Part shown: positions 51,740 to 60,238 of the stretch, piece by piece
How positions within the stretch are numbered: the stretch's first letter is position 1
Layout of the letters: every line of letters begins with the position of its first letter
From: an uncultured Clostridia bacterium
GTDB lineage: Bacteria; Bacillota; Clostridia; Christensenellales; CAG-314
Reading direction: 5' to 3'
Length of the DNA stretch: 64,000 bases
Assembly: GCA_934230325.1 (NCBI GenBank)
Contig: CAKQEP010000006.1
Location: 27,744-91,743, forward strand
The notes under the pieces: model-generated
Seen by the model: the letters and a program-made list of their open reading frames with translations, nothing else
What the model was told of the DNA's origin: nothing
The model's database searches: none
Program-made: the position numbers and the translations under genes

Positions 51740-52228
51740 ATGGAAAGTATAGGACAAAGAATACAGAGATTGCGCAAAAGCGCAGGATTGACTCAAGAAG
51801 AACTTGCGGAAAAGTTGGGCATCACACCGCAAGCAGTATCCAAATGGGAAAACGACGTAAGCGCACCGGATATAGGCGTTTTGAGCGAGTTGGCGGACAT
51901 TTTGGGCGTCAGTTGCGATACGCTGTTGGGAAAAGAGCCGCAAATGAAGTTTGTGGAGGCTGCGGAAAGAAAAGATTTTGACAAAATGGTTTTAAAAATG
52001 AAAGTTCGCAGCGCGCAAGGAGATAAGGTAGATATGAATCTTCCGCTACCGCTCATTAGTATTCTTGCCTCAAACGGGTTGGGCGGGGAGCTTAAAATAG
52101 GCAAAGAAACCAAAATAGACGGCGATATGTTAAAGCAAGTGCTTAACGTGGTAGAGCAAGGAATGGTAGGAAAAGTTCTTGACGTTACGAGCGCAGACGG
52201 CGACATAGTTGAAATTTTTGTCGAGTAG
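51740..52228 (+). CDS. XRE-family regulator with C-terminal SHOCT-like/unknown domain
   Basis: 162 residues. Helix-turn-helix at about 5-60 (IQRLRKSAGLTQEELAEKLGITPQAVSKWENDVSAPDIGVLSELADIL). The C-terminal 90 residues contain a repeat-like beta domain: VRSAQGDKVDMNLPL and VTSADGDIVEIFVE. The latter half is similar to the small protein encoded next. Start at 51740 is set by CAGGAGG; an upstream ATG at 51671 lacks a site. Likely a repressor of unknown targets. Confidence 0.85.
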   Translation: MESIGQRIQRLRKSAGLTQEELAEKLGITPQAVSKWENDVSAPDIGVLSELADILGVSCDTLLGKEPQMKFVEAAERKDFDKMVLKMKVRSAQGDKVDMNLPLPLISILASNGLGGELKIGKETKIDGDMLKQVLNVVEQGMVGKVLDVTSADGDIVEIFVE

Positions 52229-52297
52229 ACGGCGGGCGGCAGTGCTTAAAAAACTGCTAAACGGTTGCAAAAAAAATCAACAAAATGGTGTCAAAAG

Positions 52298-52552
52298 ATG
52301 AAAATAACGATTAGAGAGCAAAAGGGCAGGGGTTTTTGCTTATCTTTGCCCTTGTGCATAATTAAATTTAGGTTTATCGGCAAAATAATATTTGAGCATA
52401 TGCTCGATATGGACGGCAAGGGCGTTGCGGAAGTAAAAAGCATTTTGTCGGCGGTGTACAATGCGTTGAAAAAATTTAAAAAACAAAACGGTAGGTTTAA
52501 ATTGTTTTCTGCAATTTCCGCAGGCGGCGATATGGTAGAAGTATGGATTTAA
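52298..52552 (+). CDS. Small protein related to the neighbouring regulator's C-terminal domain
   Basis: 84 residues. It shares the xGxxFxLSLPLxxI opening and the SAGGDMVEVWI ending with the C-terminal domain of the preceding XRE regulator, so it may have arisen from it or interact with it. No Shine-Dalgarno is visible; a TTG start at 52265 in the same frame is an alternative. Gap to the regulator is 69 nt. Confidence 0.55.
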   Translation: MKITIREQKGRGFCLSLPLCIIKFRFIGKIIFEHMLDMDGKGVAEVKSILSAVYNALKKFKKQNGRFKLFSAISAGGDMVEVWI

Positions 52553-52593
52553 ATACATTTTTAAATTATCCGCAACTCAAAATATTAAAATAA

Positions 52594-52674
52594 GCGCAGG
52601 TTGCTTCTGCGAGATTGCGAGCAATGTGCCGCCGCACAACGGCGGCACTTTTTTTGGCAATTCATCGCAATGAT
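52594..52674 (+). repeat. Dispersed intergenic repeat, copy 3
   Basis: Left block GCAGGTTGCTTCTGCGAG then ATTGCGAGCAA; central hairpin GTGCCGCC-GCACAAC-GGCGGCAC, whose loop GCACAAC is identical to copy 1; right block TCGCAATGATAT. The stem differs from copy 1 with paired changes. Confidence 0.55.
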
Positions 52675-52786
52675 ATACTAAACACTTTCGCTTGCCGCTA
52701 AAAAGTAATTACCCGACAAAAATAGTTCTGTTTCGCTTGCATACAAACAGTTTTGTTTTGGTTGTAAATGGCGGCGTTGCTTAACG

Positions 52787-53353
52787 TCAGGCTCGTTTTT
52801 TCAAAAAGTCGGACAGCCATTGTTTTGTAAAATCGTACAAATCGTCAAGGGTGAAAGTGGAGTACCCCCGACAGTACTTGACGTATTCGCACAACAGACC
52901 TTCGATAAAGATATTTATATCAAGGCTGAGATGGCGTTTGTTTTTGATTCTGGGATTGTTGTTGCACAGTTCCAAAATTTTATTTTCTACGATAGAAGTC
53001 AGTTTTTTTGCGGCAAACAAAAAATCGTTGGATTTGCAAAGAAGTTTGTAGTTGTTGTCGTTTTGTTTTATGTATTCAAAAAATACGTCGATAAAAATCT
53101 GCGAATCGGTGGAGTTTAACAAGCGGGAATTGTCAAAAAACGCGTCAATCAACTCGTTTTCGTAATCTTGCGCAACGCCGTAAATATCGTCGTAATGCGA
53201 GTAAAACGCCCCGCGACTAATGTCGGCGCGTTGGCAAAGTTCGCAAACGGAAATTTTGCCTAATTCCTTTTTTTCCGATAGCATCTGCGCAAAAGTCGAT
53301 TTGATTATGCGGCGGGTTTTTGTAGACGAATTATTAAGATTTTTTGCTTTCAT
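52787..53353 (-). CDS. TetR/AcrR family transcriptional regulator
   Basis: 188 residues. N-terminal helix-turn-helix (about 12-60) contains ISVCELCQRADISRGAFYSHYDDIYGV, close in form to the 17 kb TetR protein but otherwise divergent. Helical ligand domain follows. A consensus promoter at 53490-53518 on the minus strand contains a palindrome over the -10, suggesting self-repression. It may also control the divergent ABC exporter genes 635 bp away. Confidence 0.87.
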   Translation of the reverse strand: MKAKNLNNSSTKTRRIIKSTFAQMLSEKKELGKISVCELCQRADISRGAFYSHYDDIYGVAQDYENELIDAFFDNSRLLNSTDSQIFIDVFFEYIKQNDNNYKLLCKSNDFLFAAKKLTSIVENKILELCNNNPRIKNKRHLSLDINIFIEGLLCEYVKYCRGYSTFTLDDLYDFTKQWLSDFLKKRA

Positions 53354-53487
53354 GAGTTTTTCCTTCTTTGGAATGGTTTTTTTATTGCGTTTTTATGCGG
53401 TACGGTTTTGTTTTTAGTTCAATTTTGTAAATGGTGTCAAAATATGAACAATGACCACATCTTTGTACTTTTGTTTTTTTATCCTTT

Positions 53488-53518
53488 ATATTATAATATT
53501 ACAGTGTAAAAATGTCAA
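53488..53518 (-). promoter_or_regulatory. tetR promoter with palindrome over the -10
   Basis: Minus strand: -35 TTGACA (53513-53518), 17-bp spacer, -10 TATAAT (53490-53495). The perfect dyad ATATTATAATAT (53488-53499) covers the -10. ACAGTGT is repeated at 53501 and 53518. Confidence 0.8.
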
Positions 53519-53684
53519 CAGTGTTTAATGCGTTTTGAGCCGTTTTTTTACAATTTTTTGTTTTTCCAAACGGCAAAAAACTCAAAAACGGTTGTTTTTT
53601 TGCATTATCGAGCACCTTTTTTGACAGTCTTTCTTGTTCTGCGTTGCGGCTTTGCCGTAGCGGTAGTAACAATTCTCCTTGTGG

Positions 53685-53732
53685 CATTGCGAGTAAAATT
53701 AAACCGATAACCGATTTGTTTTACTCGCAATG
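53685..53732. repeat. Inverted repeat related to the dispersed family
   Basis: CATTGCGAGTAAAA (53685-53698) and its exact reverse complement (53719-53732) flank 20 bp. The CATTGCGAG core matches the right-end block of the dispersed repeats. Confidence 0.6.
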
Positions 53733-53987
53733 ACCTGAGAAAAATCGGCGTTTTTGCGTTTTGTCGGCAGACGGTTTGCTTTTTTTGCGACAAAATGTAT
53801 GACGGTAGCCGTTTTTTATCGCACCGTTTGAAGGGCGGGGGTATCTGCCGTCGCGGTTGTTGCGATTTGGGAAGGGTTCTCATTTTTAGCGGGTGGCAAT
53901 GAGGGGAAACGCCACCAAAACGATACGGAAAGACCGCAAAATCAATCGAATATTCTAAAAAGTACAAATTAAAAAAAGGAGGTAACA

Positions 53988-54920
53988 ATGAGCGTAATAC
54001 AAGTTGACCGACTTACCAAAGATTACGGGTACGGTCGCGGCGTATTTGACGTAAGTCTTAACGTTGACGAGGGTGAAGTTTTTGGATTTTTAGGTCCTAA
54101 CGGCGCGGGAAAATCCACTACTATACGGCATCTTATGGGGTTTTCTCATCCCGACAAAGGCAGCACCAAAATTTTCGGTAAGGAAACGTTTGGGCATTAT
54201 TACGAAATTCTCAATCGCGTAGGGTACATACCGGGTGAAATCGCATTGCCCGCAGGATTGAAGGGGAAAGAATTTATTGCAATGATGCAAGATTTACAAA
54301 AAATCAAAAACGAGCAGGCGTTAAAACGAGTTCTTGATTTGTTTGAGTTGGACGAAGTTACTTTGTCGGGGGAAACAAAGCGAATGAGTCTTGGCGTAAA
54401 GCGTAAACTTGCCATAGTCGTGGCGTTTATGTCCGACCCGACCGTTTTGATATTAGACGAGCCGACGAGCGGTTTGGACCCTGTCATGCAAGAGAATTTT
54501 ATCAAACTGATACACGAGGAAAAAGAGCGCGGCAAAACCATTTTGTTGTCGAGCCACATTTTTTCTGAAATTGACTCTACTTGCGACAGAATCGCCATCA
54601 TAAAAGACGGCAAAATAGCGTCGGAATTTGTTGCGGACGACCTAAAGCACGCGTCGAGAAAATTTTACACCGTCGTTTTTAAGTCTGACGCCGCAAAAAA
54701 GGCGTTTTTGAATGCGGCGGCGGGAGTTCGCAGTTTAAACCTTATCAAAAGCGACGTGGCGGAAGTTTTTTTGTCGGTGGAGGACTTTGATCTAAACAGG
54801 CTTATTGCGTTGTTGTCCGACAACGGCGTTGCGTCTTTTAGCAATCGCAAGGAAAGTCTTGAAGATTATTTTATGAAGTTTTACAAAGAGGACAGGGATT
54901 TTGGAGGCGCGTTGAAATGA
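53988..54920 (+). CDS. ABC transporter ATP-binding protein (exporter type)
   Basis: 310 residues. Walker A GPNGAGKSTT (about 37-46), an atypical signature MSLGVKRKLAI in place of LSGGQ, Walker B with LILDEPTSGLDPVMQ, and the H-loop SSHIF. The last 90 residues form an extra C-terminal domain, as in multidrug and bacitracin-type exporters. A second, similar ATPase overlaps by 4 nt, and the pair probably heterodimerises with the downstream permease. Substrate unknown. Confidence 0.9.
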   Translation: MSVIQVDRLTKDYGYGRGVFDVSLNVDEGEVFGFLGPNGAGKSTTIRHLMGFSHPDKGSTKIFGKETFGHYYEILNRVGYIPGEIALPAGLKGKEFIAMMQDLQKIKNEQALKRVLDLFELDEVTLSGETKRMSLGVKRKLAIVVAFMSDPTVLILDEPTSGLDPVMQENFIKLIHEEKERGKTILLSSHIFSEIDSTCDRIAIIKDGKIASEFVADDLKHASRKFYTVVFKSDAAKKAFLNAAAGVRSLNLIKSDVAEVFLSVEDFDLNRLIALLSDNGVASFSNRKESLEDYFMKFYKEDRDFGGALK

Positions 54921-55825
54921 GTGTAATACAACTTGAAGGACTGACCAAAGATTACGGTAAAGGTCGCGGCGTATTTGACCTTAACCTAAACGTAGAGCAA
55001 GGGGAAATGTTGGGTTTTGTCGGTACAAACGGCAGCGGAAAAACAACGACGATACGCAACATTATGGGATTTTTAAAGCCGACGAGCGGTTGTGCAAAGG
55101 TCAACGGGTTGACTTCTTGGCAACACGCCAGCGAAATAGCAAAAAATATCGGTTACGTGCCGGGTGAAATTGCTTTTCCCGACCTTAAGACGGGCATCGA
55201 TTTTTTAAAGTGTCAGGCGGAGTTTTTGGGAATGAGCGATATGAACTATGCAAACACGCTTATCGAGCGGTTGCAACTTGATCCGCGCGCAAACCTCAAA
55301 AGAATGAGCAAGGGAATGAAACAAAAAACCGCTTTGGTTGCGGCGCTTATGAACGACGCGTCGATAATTATTCTTGACGAGCCGACGACGGGACTCGACC
55401 CGCTAATGCGAGTGACCTTTCTCGACATAATCAAAGAAGAACACAAAAAGGGCAAAACGATATTGATGAGCAGCCACAGTTTTGAAGAATTAGAGTCCAC
55501 GTGCGACAAAGTTGCGCTCATTAGCGACGGACGCATTATTGACGTTTGCAAAATGACCGATATTACAGACCGCCCGACAAAAGACTTTAAAATCGAATTT
55601 AATACGGAAAGCGATTTTAGGCGGTTTTTGAAAGAAAAGTACAAAGTGACGAGGGTTCAGGAGCAGTACAATCAGGTTACGATACAAACGGAGAGCGACA
55701 AGACGGCGGATTTGCTTAACGTTCTCAAAAATTACGACGTAAAATTTATTTCCGAGTTGCCGTACACTCTGGAAAAGCACTTTAAACAAATATTAACGGA
55801 TAAAAAGGAGAACAAAAATGTTTAG
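54917..55825 (+). CDS. ABC transporter ATP-binding protein (paralogue)
   Basis: 302 residues, clearly paralogous to the previous protein (both start MSVIQ, share LTKDYGxGRGVFD). Walker A is GTNGSGKTTT, signature MSKGMKQKTAL, Walker B IIILDEPTTGLDPLM. Overlaps both neighbours (4 and 8 nt), so the three genes are one translational unit. Confidence 0.9.
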   Translation: MSVIQLEGLTKDYGKGRGVFDLNLNVEQGEMLGFVGTNGSGKTTTIRNIMGFLKPTSGCAKVNGLTSWQHASEIAKNIGYVPGEIAFPDLKTGIDFLKCQAEFLGMSDMNYANTLIERLQLDPRANLKRMSKGMKQKTALVAALMNDASIIILDEPTTGLDPLMRVTFLDIIKEEHKKGKTILMSSHSFEELESTCDKVALISDGRIIDVCKMTDITDRPTKDFKIEFNTESDFRRFLKEKYKVTRVQEQYNQVTIQTESDKTADLLNVLKNYDVKFISELPYTLEKHFKQILTDKKENKNV

Positions 55826-57626
55826 TAAAGCCTTGTTTAAACAATCTTGCAAAGCCAACGGAATGATGTGGGCGATAATTGCTTTTGCGGTGTGCTTTAT
55901 GCTTGCCTGCGTTATGCTCATCTCCGGCAACGGCAACATCGGCGACATGAAAAACTCTATTCAGGACACTATAATCACAAAAGAAATAGACGCCGAATTT
56001 AAAAACAGAAGCGTCAACTATTACCTAAACGCAACCGACGGTCTCAAACATTTTGACGCGGTTTTTGCGGATAATGCGACGGATACGCTGGGGTATCTCG
56101 TTTGGCTCAACAATCAACCTAAAAGAGAAAGTTTTGCTACCGACGAGCAGTACGCGGCGGCGGTGGGGTTTTGGCAAAGTCAAAAACCGACGATGGCGAC
56201 CGAAGTCGGCAAACGATTTGAGTCCGACGTAAACGCGTGGATTGCCCAAATGCCGTCGGCAAGCGGTTTTTTGAGTACTGCGGAGTATATGCAAGCATTG
56301 TCGGAATGGCAAAAAGCCTCCCCCGCAACGCAGGAAAACGCAATCGTCGTCGCTTATACCGACGCGGCGTTAAGCACGCAAAAGTACGCCACCGACAAAG
56401 CCGTTAAGTCTGGAGAAAATCTGACGGAGGAGTCGACGGAAGTTCAGGAGGCGGTAGGCTCGGTTATGTACGCCTTAAACCCCAACGGAATGTTTGACGA
56501 GTTTTATCTTAAAAACGAATCCGCCGCCCCGCAAGATTACGACATTTTGTCCGTCGTAAACAATCTTGCAAACAAAGACGAGTACCTAAACGGCGCAGAA
56601 CGCGTCGAATACCGCAAAGACAGGGCGCAAAATATCGCCGCTTTGTTTTTGGCGGGCAATATGTCGGAAGACAGCAACGCCGACAAAATTATAAAAGAAC
56701 TCGAGTCTTTTGGCGTTGACAAGAAAAAATACGATTCTTTCGGGTACAATTATGACAATCTCAAACACTTGTCTTGTACGGCGGTCATAACGTATCGCAA
56801 CAGACTGGACTACGAAATGCAGTTGCTTTCCGACAAAAAAGCCGCAGGAGAGTTTGCGACGGAACAAGAATATTCCGACGCCGTTTCCGCAAAAACGACG
56901 GAGTTGAAGTCGCAAGTCGCAAGCAGTTTGCTGTCCGCGTTGCCCGACAAAGTTTCGGAAGCGTTGGAAGAAGTAGGTAAAGCCGATTTGTATACGTTGA
57001 TTGTAGGCTCGATATTCTACAAACTTGCGGGCTTGTTGTTGCCGATAATTTATATGATTATGGCGGCAAACAACCTTATCGCGGGACAGGTGGACAGCGG
57101 CTCTATGGCTTACGTCTTGTCCACTTCTACAAAAAGAAAAACCGTTGCGTTTACGCAGGCGTGCTACTTGATAGGTTCTCTGCTCGGAATGTTTTTGTTG
57201 ACGACGGCAACGGGGTGCGTGTGTCTGTCCATACTAAAAATAGAAGTCGAATTGACCTACTCAAAACTTATTTTGCTTAATCTCGGAGCATTTTTGGTGT
57301 TGTTTGCGCTGTCGGGATTGTGCTTTTTTACGAGTTGCTGGTTTGACCGCAGCAAATACTCTATGGGTATAGGCGGGGGATTGAGCATTTTTGCGTTGGT
57401 TGCGGCTATGCTCGGATTGTTCGGCAGCAAGGTGATTCCGTCGGTGGTGCGTTTGGACGCGCTCAACAACTTTAACTATACGACAATAATATCTTTGTTT
57501 GACGTAATATCGATAATGGAAGGCACGACGGCTTTTGTCGCAAAGTTTATTGTTCTTGCCGCGCTGGGCGTTGTGGGTTACGTCGTGGGCGCGATAAAGT
57601 TTGACAAAAAAGATTTGCCGCTGTAA
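55818..57626 (+). CDS. ABC-2 type permease with large extracellular domain
   Basis: 602 residues. One N-terminal membrane helix (about 13-33), then a very large hydrophilic region (about 40-395), then five or six helices (about 397-595), including MAANNLIAGQVDSGSMAYVLSTSTKRKTV, which is typical of ABC-2 exporters. The exposed domain is much larger than in many homologues and rich in helical repeats. Third gene of the ABC operon. Confidence 0.82.
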   Translation: MFSKALFKQSCKANGMMWAIIAFAVCFMLACVMLISGNGNIGDMKNSIQDTIITKEIDAEFKNRSVNYYLNATDGLKHFDAVFADNATDTLGYLVWLNNQPKRESFATDEQYAAAVGFWQSQKPTMATEVGKRFESDVNAWIAQMPSASGFLSTAEYMQALSEWQKASPATQENAIVVAYTDAALSTQKYATDKAVKSGENLTEESTEVQEAVGSVMYALNPNGMFDEFYLKNESAAPQDYDILSVVNNLANKDEYLNGAERVEYRKDRAQNIAALFLAGNMSEDSNADKIIKELESFGVDKKKYDSFGYNYDNLKHLSCTAVITYRNRLDYEMQLLSDKKAAGEFATEQEYSDAVSAKTTELKSQVASSLLSALPDKVSEALEEVGKADLYTLIVGSIFYKLAGLLLPIIYMIMAANNLIAGQVDSGSMAYVLSTSTKRKTVAFTQACYLIGSLLGMFLLTTATGCVCLSILKIEVELTYSKLILLNLGAFLVLFALSGLCFFTSCWFDRSKYSMGIGGGLSIFALVAAMLGLFGSKVIPSVVRLDALNNFNYTTIISLFDVISIMEGTTAFVAKFIVLAALGVVGYVVGAIKFDKKDLPL

Positions 57627-57671
57627 TAGCGTCAAAAAAATAGATACGTATTAACAAAAAGGAGACATATT

Positions 57672-58124
57672 ATGCAAAACTTCAGAGAAATTTGTAGCGA
57701 ATTTGAAAAACTCGGCGCGTTGGAAAGAAGCGCGATTCTGGCAGAAAAATCCGTAAAAATACTCGCTCGCCTCAAAGCGTTGGATATCGACGGCGTGGAC
57801 CCCGTGTATACGTTGGCGGGATTTGTTATCGGAGCGATTGCGGCGGACGGCGCAGTTGACGAAAAAGAATATTTGCTCATCTACCCCGCTCTCGTCAAGG
57901 TGTTTGGCGCAGACTTTAACTATGCGTCGGTCAAACAAGCGGTAAAGGAAAACCGCAAATCCGGCAGAGAACTCAATAAATCGACAAAAGAAATGTTGCG
58001 GCTGTTGGAACAAGTTGACGAAGGTTTTAAACGCGACGTAATCATATTGTGTCTGTGCATTGTTTCCGTTGACGGAAAAGTTTCTTTAAAAGAAAAAAGG
58101 TATATCAAAAACCTTTGGTTTTAA
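57672..58124 (+). CDS. TerB-like domain protein
   Basis: 150 residues, helical. Two EF-like acidic loops, AADGAVDEKEYLLI (about 56-69) and VSVDGKVSLKEKRYIK (about 131-146), give the TerB/DjlA-type fold linked to tellurite-resistance and stress complexes. No other ter genes are nearby. AAGGAG site; 45 nt after the ABC permease, so it may be co-transcribed. Confidence 0.7.
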   Translation: MQNFREICSEFEKLGALERSAILAEKSVKILARLKALDIDGVDPVYTLAGFVIGAIAADGAVDEKEYLLIYPALVKVFGADFNYASVKQAVKENRKSGRELNKSTKEMLRLLEQVDEGFKRDVIILCLCIVSVDGKVSLKEKRYIKNLWF

Positions 58125-58204
58125 AAAACAAACCAGCGTGACTGTCGCGCCGTTGCTTGGCAAGACAAGCGTAAGCGATTCTTGTAAAAAACTGCCCGAA
58201 ATGC

Positions 58205-58244
58205 TTTAAAAAAGTCGCAACGGTCAGAGTTTGACCGTTGCGAC
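58205..58244 (-). terminator. HutD-like gene terminator overlapping its stop codon
   Basis: Perfect 13-bp stem GTCGCAACGGTCA/TGACCGTTGCGAC (58214-58226, 58232-58244). The TGA (58224-58226) of the minus-strand gene lies inside the stem, and TTTTTTT follows on that strand. Confidence 0.85.
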
Positions 58245-58775
58245 GGGGCAGGGCAAGGATAAAGTTATCGACGCGGATTTTTCCGTCACTACCAAAAGAC
58301 TGTCGACAGGTAAAAATACCGTTTGCGTTTTGGTTTGCGGCAAAAAATCAATCTTTGCCGCTAAGTCGGTTTGAGCGTAAACAAAGCAAAAATCGTTGTC
58401 GGCAACGGTTATTTTGTCGGTAAAAAGCATATTTCCGTCGGCGGATTTTAGCATAAGATTAAAATCTTTTCCGCTTCCATCGCAAACGGTTTTTGCGCCG
58501 CCGTCAAATTCGTGCGGTTTTGTCACTTCCAAAAATACGGGCGGGTTGCCGTCGTGAGTGAGCGTAAAGGGGGAGGTCAACGGCATTATGTATCGAGTTA
58601 CGTCGGGCAGCACGGTAAAATCGGAGCGGTTTACGTCAACCGTCGCGGTGCTGAGTCGAAAAATAAAATTGCGTTCCGCATAGTTTGCCGTAGTCGGATA
58701 AATAAAAAGTTGCGTGGTCGTTCCGCCGCTCCAAGCGGAAACTTTAAAATCTTTCAAGGTCAAAACTTTTATCAT
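58224..58775 (-). CDS. HutD/Ves family protein
   Basis: 183 residues, double-cupin-like beta protein. The signature SAWSGGTTTQLFIYP (about 13-27) and RNFIFRLSTATVDVNRSDFTVLPDVTRYIMPL match HutD/Ves proteins, sometimes linked to histidine use; no hut gene is nearby. GGAGAT precedes the ATG. Its terminator hairpin includes the stop codon. Confidence 0.82.
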   Translation of the reverse strand: MIKVLTLKDFKVSAWSGGTTTQLFIYPTTANYAERNFIFRLSTATVDVNRSDFTVLPDVTRYIMPLTSPFTLTHDGNPPVFLEVTKPHEFDGGAKTVCDGSGKDFNLMLKSADGNMLFTDKITVADNDFCFVYAQTDLAAKIDFLPQTKTQTVFLPVDSLLVVTEKSASITLSLPCPVATVKL

Positions 58776-58796
58776 TTTAATATCTCCGCCGTTTAT

Positions 58797-58824
58797 TTTA
58801 TACGGTATGCGGCGGGTTTGTCAA
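58797..58824 (-). promoter_or_regulatory. Promoter of the HutD-like gene
   Basis: Minus strand: -35 TTGACA (58819-58824), 16-bp spacer, -10 TATAAA (58797-58802), about 20 nt before the start codon. Confidence 0.75.
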
Positions 58825-58970
58825 TCGTTGCGGGGCGTAATTCAATTTGTTAAAACGGTCGATTTGCGTGTTTTTGAACGTTTTTTTGCTGTTTTTGCGG
58901 TTGATAGCGACGATTTTGGCAATTTTTTGAAAAAAAATGCAATAAAAAGATTATATTTTTAAAATACGTA

Positions 58971-58999
58971 TTTACAAAGACGGCAAAATACGCTATAAT
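58971..58999 (+). promoter_or_regulatory. Promoter of the 59030 gene
   Basis: -35 TTTACA (58971-58976), 17-bp spacer, -10 TATAAT (58994-58999), followed by a GGAGG site. Confidence 0.8.
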
Positions 59000-59029
59000 A
59001 ATAAAAACGGAAACAAAACGGAGGTCGAT

Positions 59030-59533
59030 ATGGAAATTGTCGGCAAAAGAGATTTTTTTGAGGTCAAGCACGGCAACGCCGTTATCCTACGCTTTTTGGG
59101 GTATGACGCGCCGGAATTTAATTGCGAAAACTTTGAAAATCCTTATGATTTTTGCGACGCTTGCAGTTATTACTTTGGCGACGCGCAAGATTTGACGCTT
59201 CCGGAAGACGTCGACGAGGAGTTGACCGAGCGGCGCGGGGCGTTTTTGGCAGAAGTCACCGAGTTTGCGGAAGGAATTTCCGTCGACTTGGCAAAGGAAA
59301 TGTTTGAGTGCATAGCCAAACGGTTTGGCGGCAAGGACGCCGTTTACGTCGAGTTTGAAGATTCTCCCGCACTTGCGCGCGGCGCGGTAAAAGCGGGGTT
59401 TGATTATTTTGCGACCGTTGCGGGCGACGGCGATTGCGATTGCTGCGTAGGCGACGCGGTGGGGCAGTTGCACGTCATCTTTAAAAAAGAAGGCGAAACG
59501 CCGCTCGACAAGGTTTTTGACAGCTTTGAGTGA
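59030..59533 (+). CDS. Unknown acidic protein
   Basis: 167 residues, strongly acidic, not recognised. It contains a short Cys-rich CDCC (about 144-147) and further Cys at about 31-45 (FCDACSYYFGD). No signal peptide or membrane helix. GGAGG site and own promoter; the nitroreductase gene follows after 9 nt, so the two are probably co-transcribed. Confidence 0.6.
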   Translation: MEIVGKRDFFEVKHGNAVILRFLGYDAPEFNCENFENPYDFCDACSYYFGDAQDLTLPEDVDEELTERRGAFLAEVTEFAEGISVDLAKEMFECIAKRFGGKDAVYVEFEDSPALARGAVKAGFDYFATVAGDGDCDCCVGDAVGQLHVIFKKEGETPLDKVFDSFE

Positions 59534-59542
59534 GGTGATTTT

Positions 59543-60067
59543 ATGGTAAATCAACAAGCCTTAGACGTTCTTTTGACGCGCAGAAGCGTCAGAAAATTTA
59601 AGCCTGACGCCGTTCCGACGGAGTTGCTTGACAAAATTCTTGAGGCGGGAACCTTTGCGCCAACGTCGATGGGTATGCAAAAACCGATAATTATTGCCGT
59701 CACCGACAAAAAAATGCGCGACGAAATCAGCCGCCAAAACGCAAAAATAATAGGGGACGAAAGCAAAGACCCGTTTTATGGCGCGCCCGTCATTCTCGTC
59801 GTGGCGGTAGAAAAATCTCCCAACGCCGTGTACGACGGCAGTTGCGTTATGTCAAACTTGCTAAACGCCGCCCACGCCTGCGGGTTGGGTTCTTGTTGGA
59901 TTCACCGCGCAAAAGAAGAGTTTGAAAGCGAGTTTGGCAAAGATTTGCTCAAAAAAATAGGCGTAAAAGGCGAGTACGTCGGCGTCGGTCACGTCGCGCT
60001 CGGATACGTCGACGGCGAGTACCCCGTACCAAAACCGAGAAAAAACGGTTGGATATACAAAATTTAA
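59543..60067 (+). CDS. Nitroreductase-family flavoprotein
   Basis: 174 residues of the FMN-dependent nitroreductase fold. N-terminal TRRSVRKFKPDAVP with the FMN-binding RRSxRxF, then APTSMGMQKP, a central NLLNAAHACGLGSCWIHR and the C-terminal GHVALGYVDGEYP. It usually oxidises NAD(P)H to reduce nitro or quinone compounds; the true substrate is unknown. Second gene of a likely operon with the acidic protein. Confidence 0.9.
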   Translation: MVNQQALDVLLTRRSVRKFKPDAVPTELLDKILEAGTFAPTSMGMQKPIIIAVTDKKMRDEISRQNAKIIGDESKDPFYGAPVILVVAVEKSPNAVYDGSCVMSNLLNAAHACGLGSCWIHRAKEEFESEFGKDLLKKIGVKGEYVGVGHVALGYVDGEYPVPKPRKNGWIYKI

Positions 60068-60126
60068 TATTTGCAAGTAAGAGATAGAAAGTGTTTTTTA
60101 TCATTTCAATTTTCTCCTTTTTTAAA

Positions 60127-60177
60127 CAGCCGTCGCGGACTATATAGTCCGCGACGGCTGTCGTTGTACTCGTTTTT
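60127..60177. terminator. Perfect 34-bp palindrome, probable bidirectional terminator
   Basis: A perfect inverted repeat with no loop mismatch (60127-60160; arm CAGCCGTCGCGGACTA). It lies between the convergent nitroreductase and DUF1461 genes, and a T-run follows only after 11 nt. The perfect centre also suits protein binding. Confidence 0.65.
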
Positions 60178-60238
60178 TTGTCGCTATATATATCAAGTTG
60201 TTTTTGTGTAGTTGTGTTTTTAGGTCGGTTTTTGTCGG

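Larger units (their letters stand above)
53354..53987 (+). other. Intergenic region between tetR and the ABC exporter
   Basis: 634 bp. It holds the tetR promoter, a CATTGCGAGTAAAA inverted repeat (53685-53732), and AT-rich sequence; no gene and no clear promoter for the ABC genes beyond their AAGGAGGT ribosome site. Confidence 0.55.
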
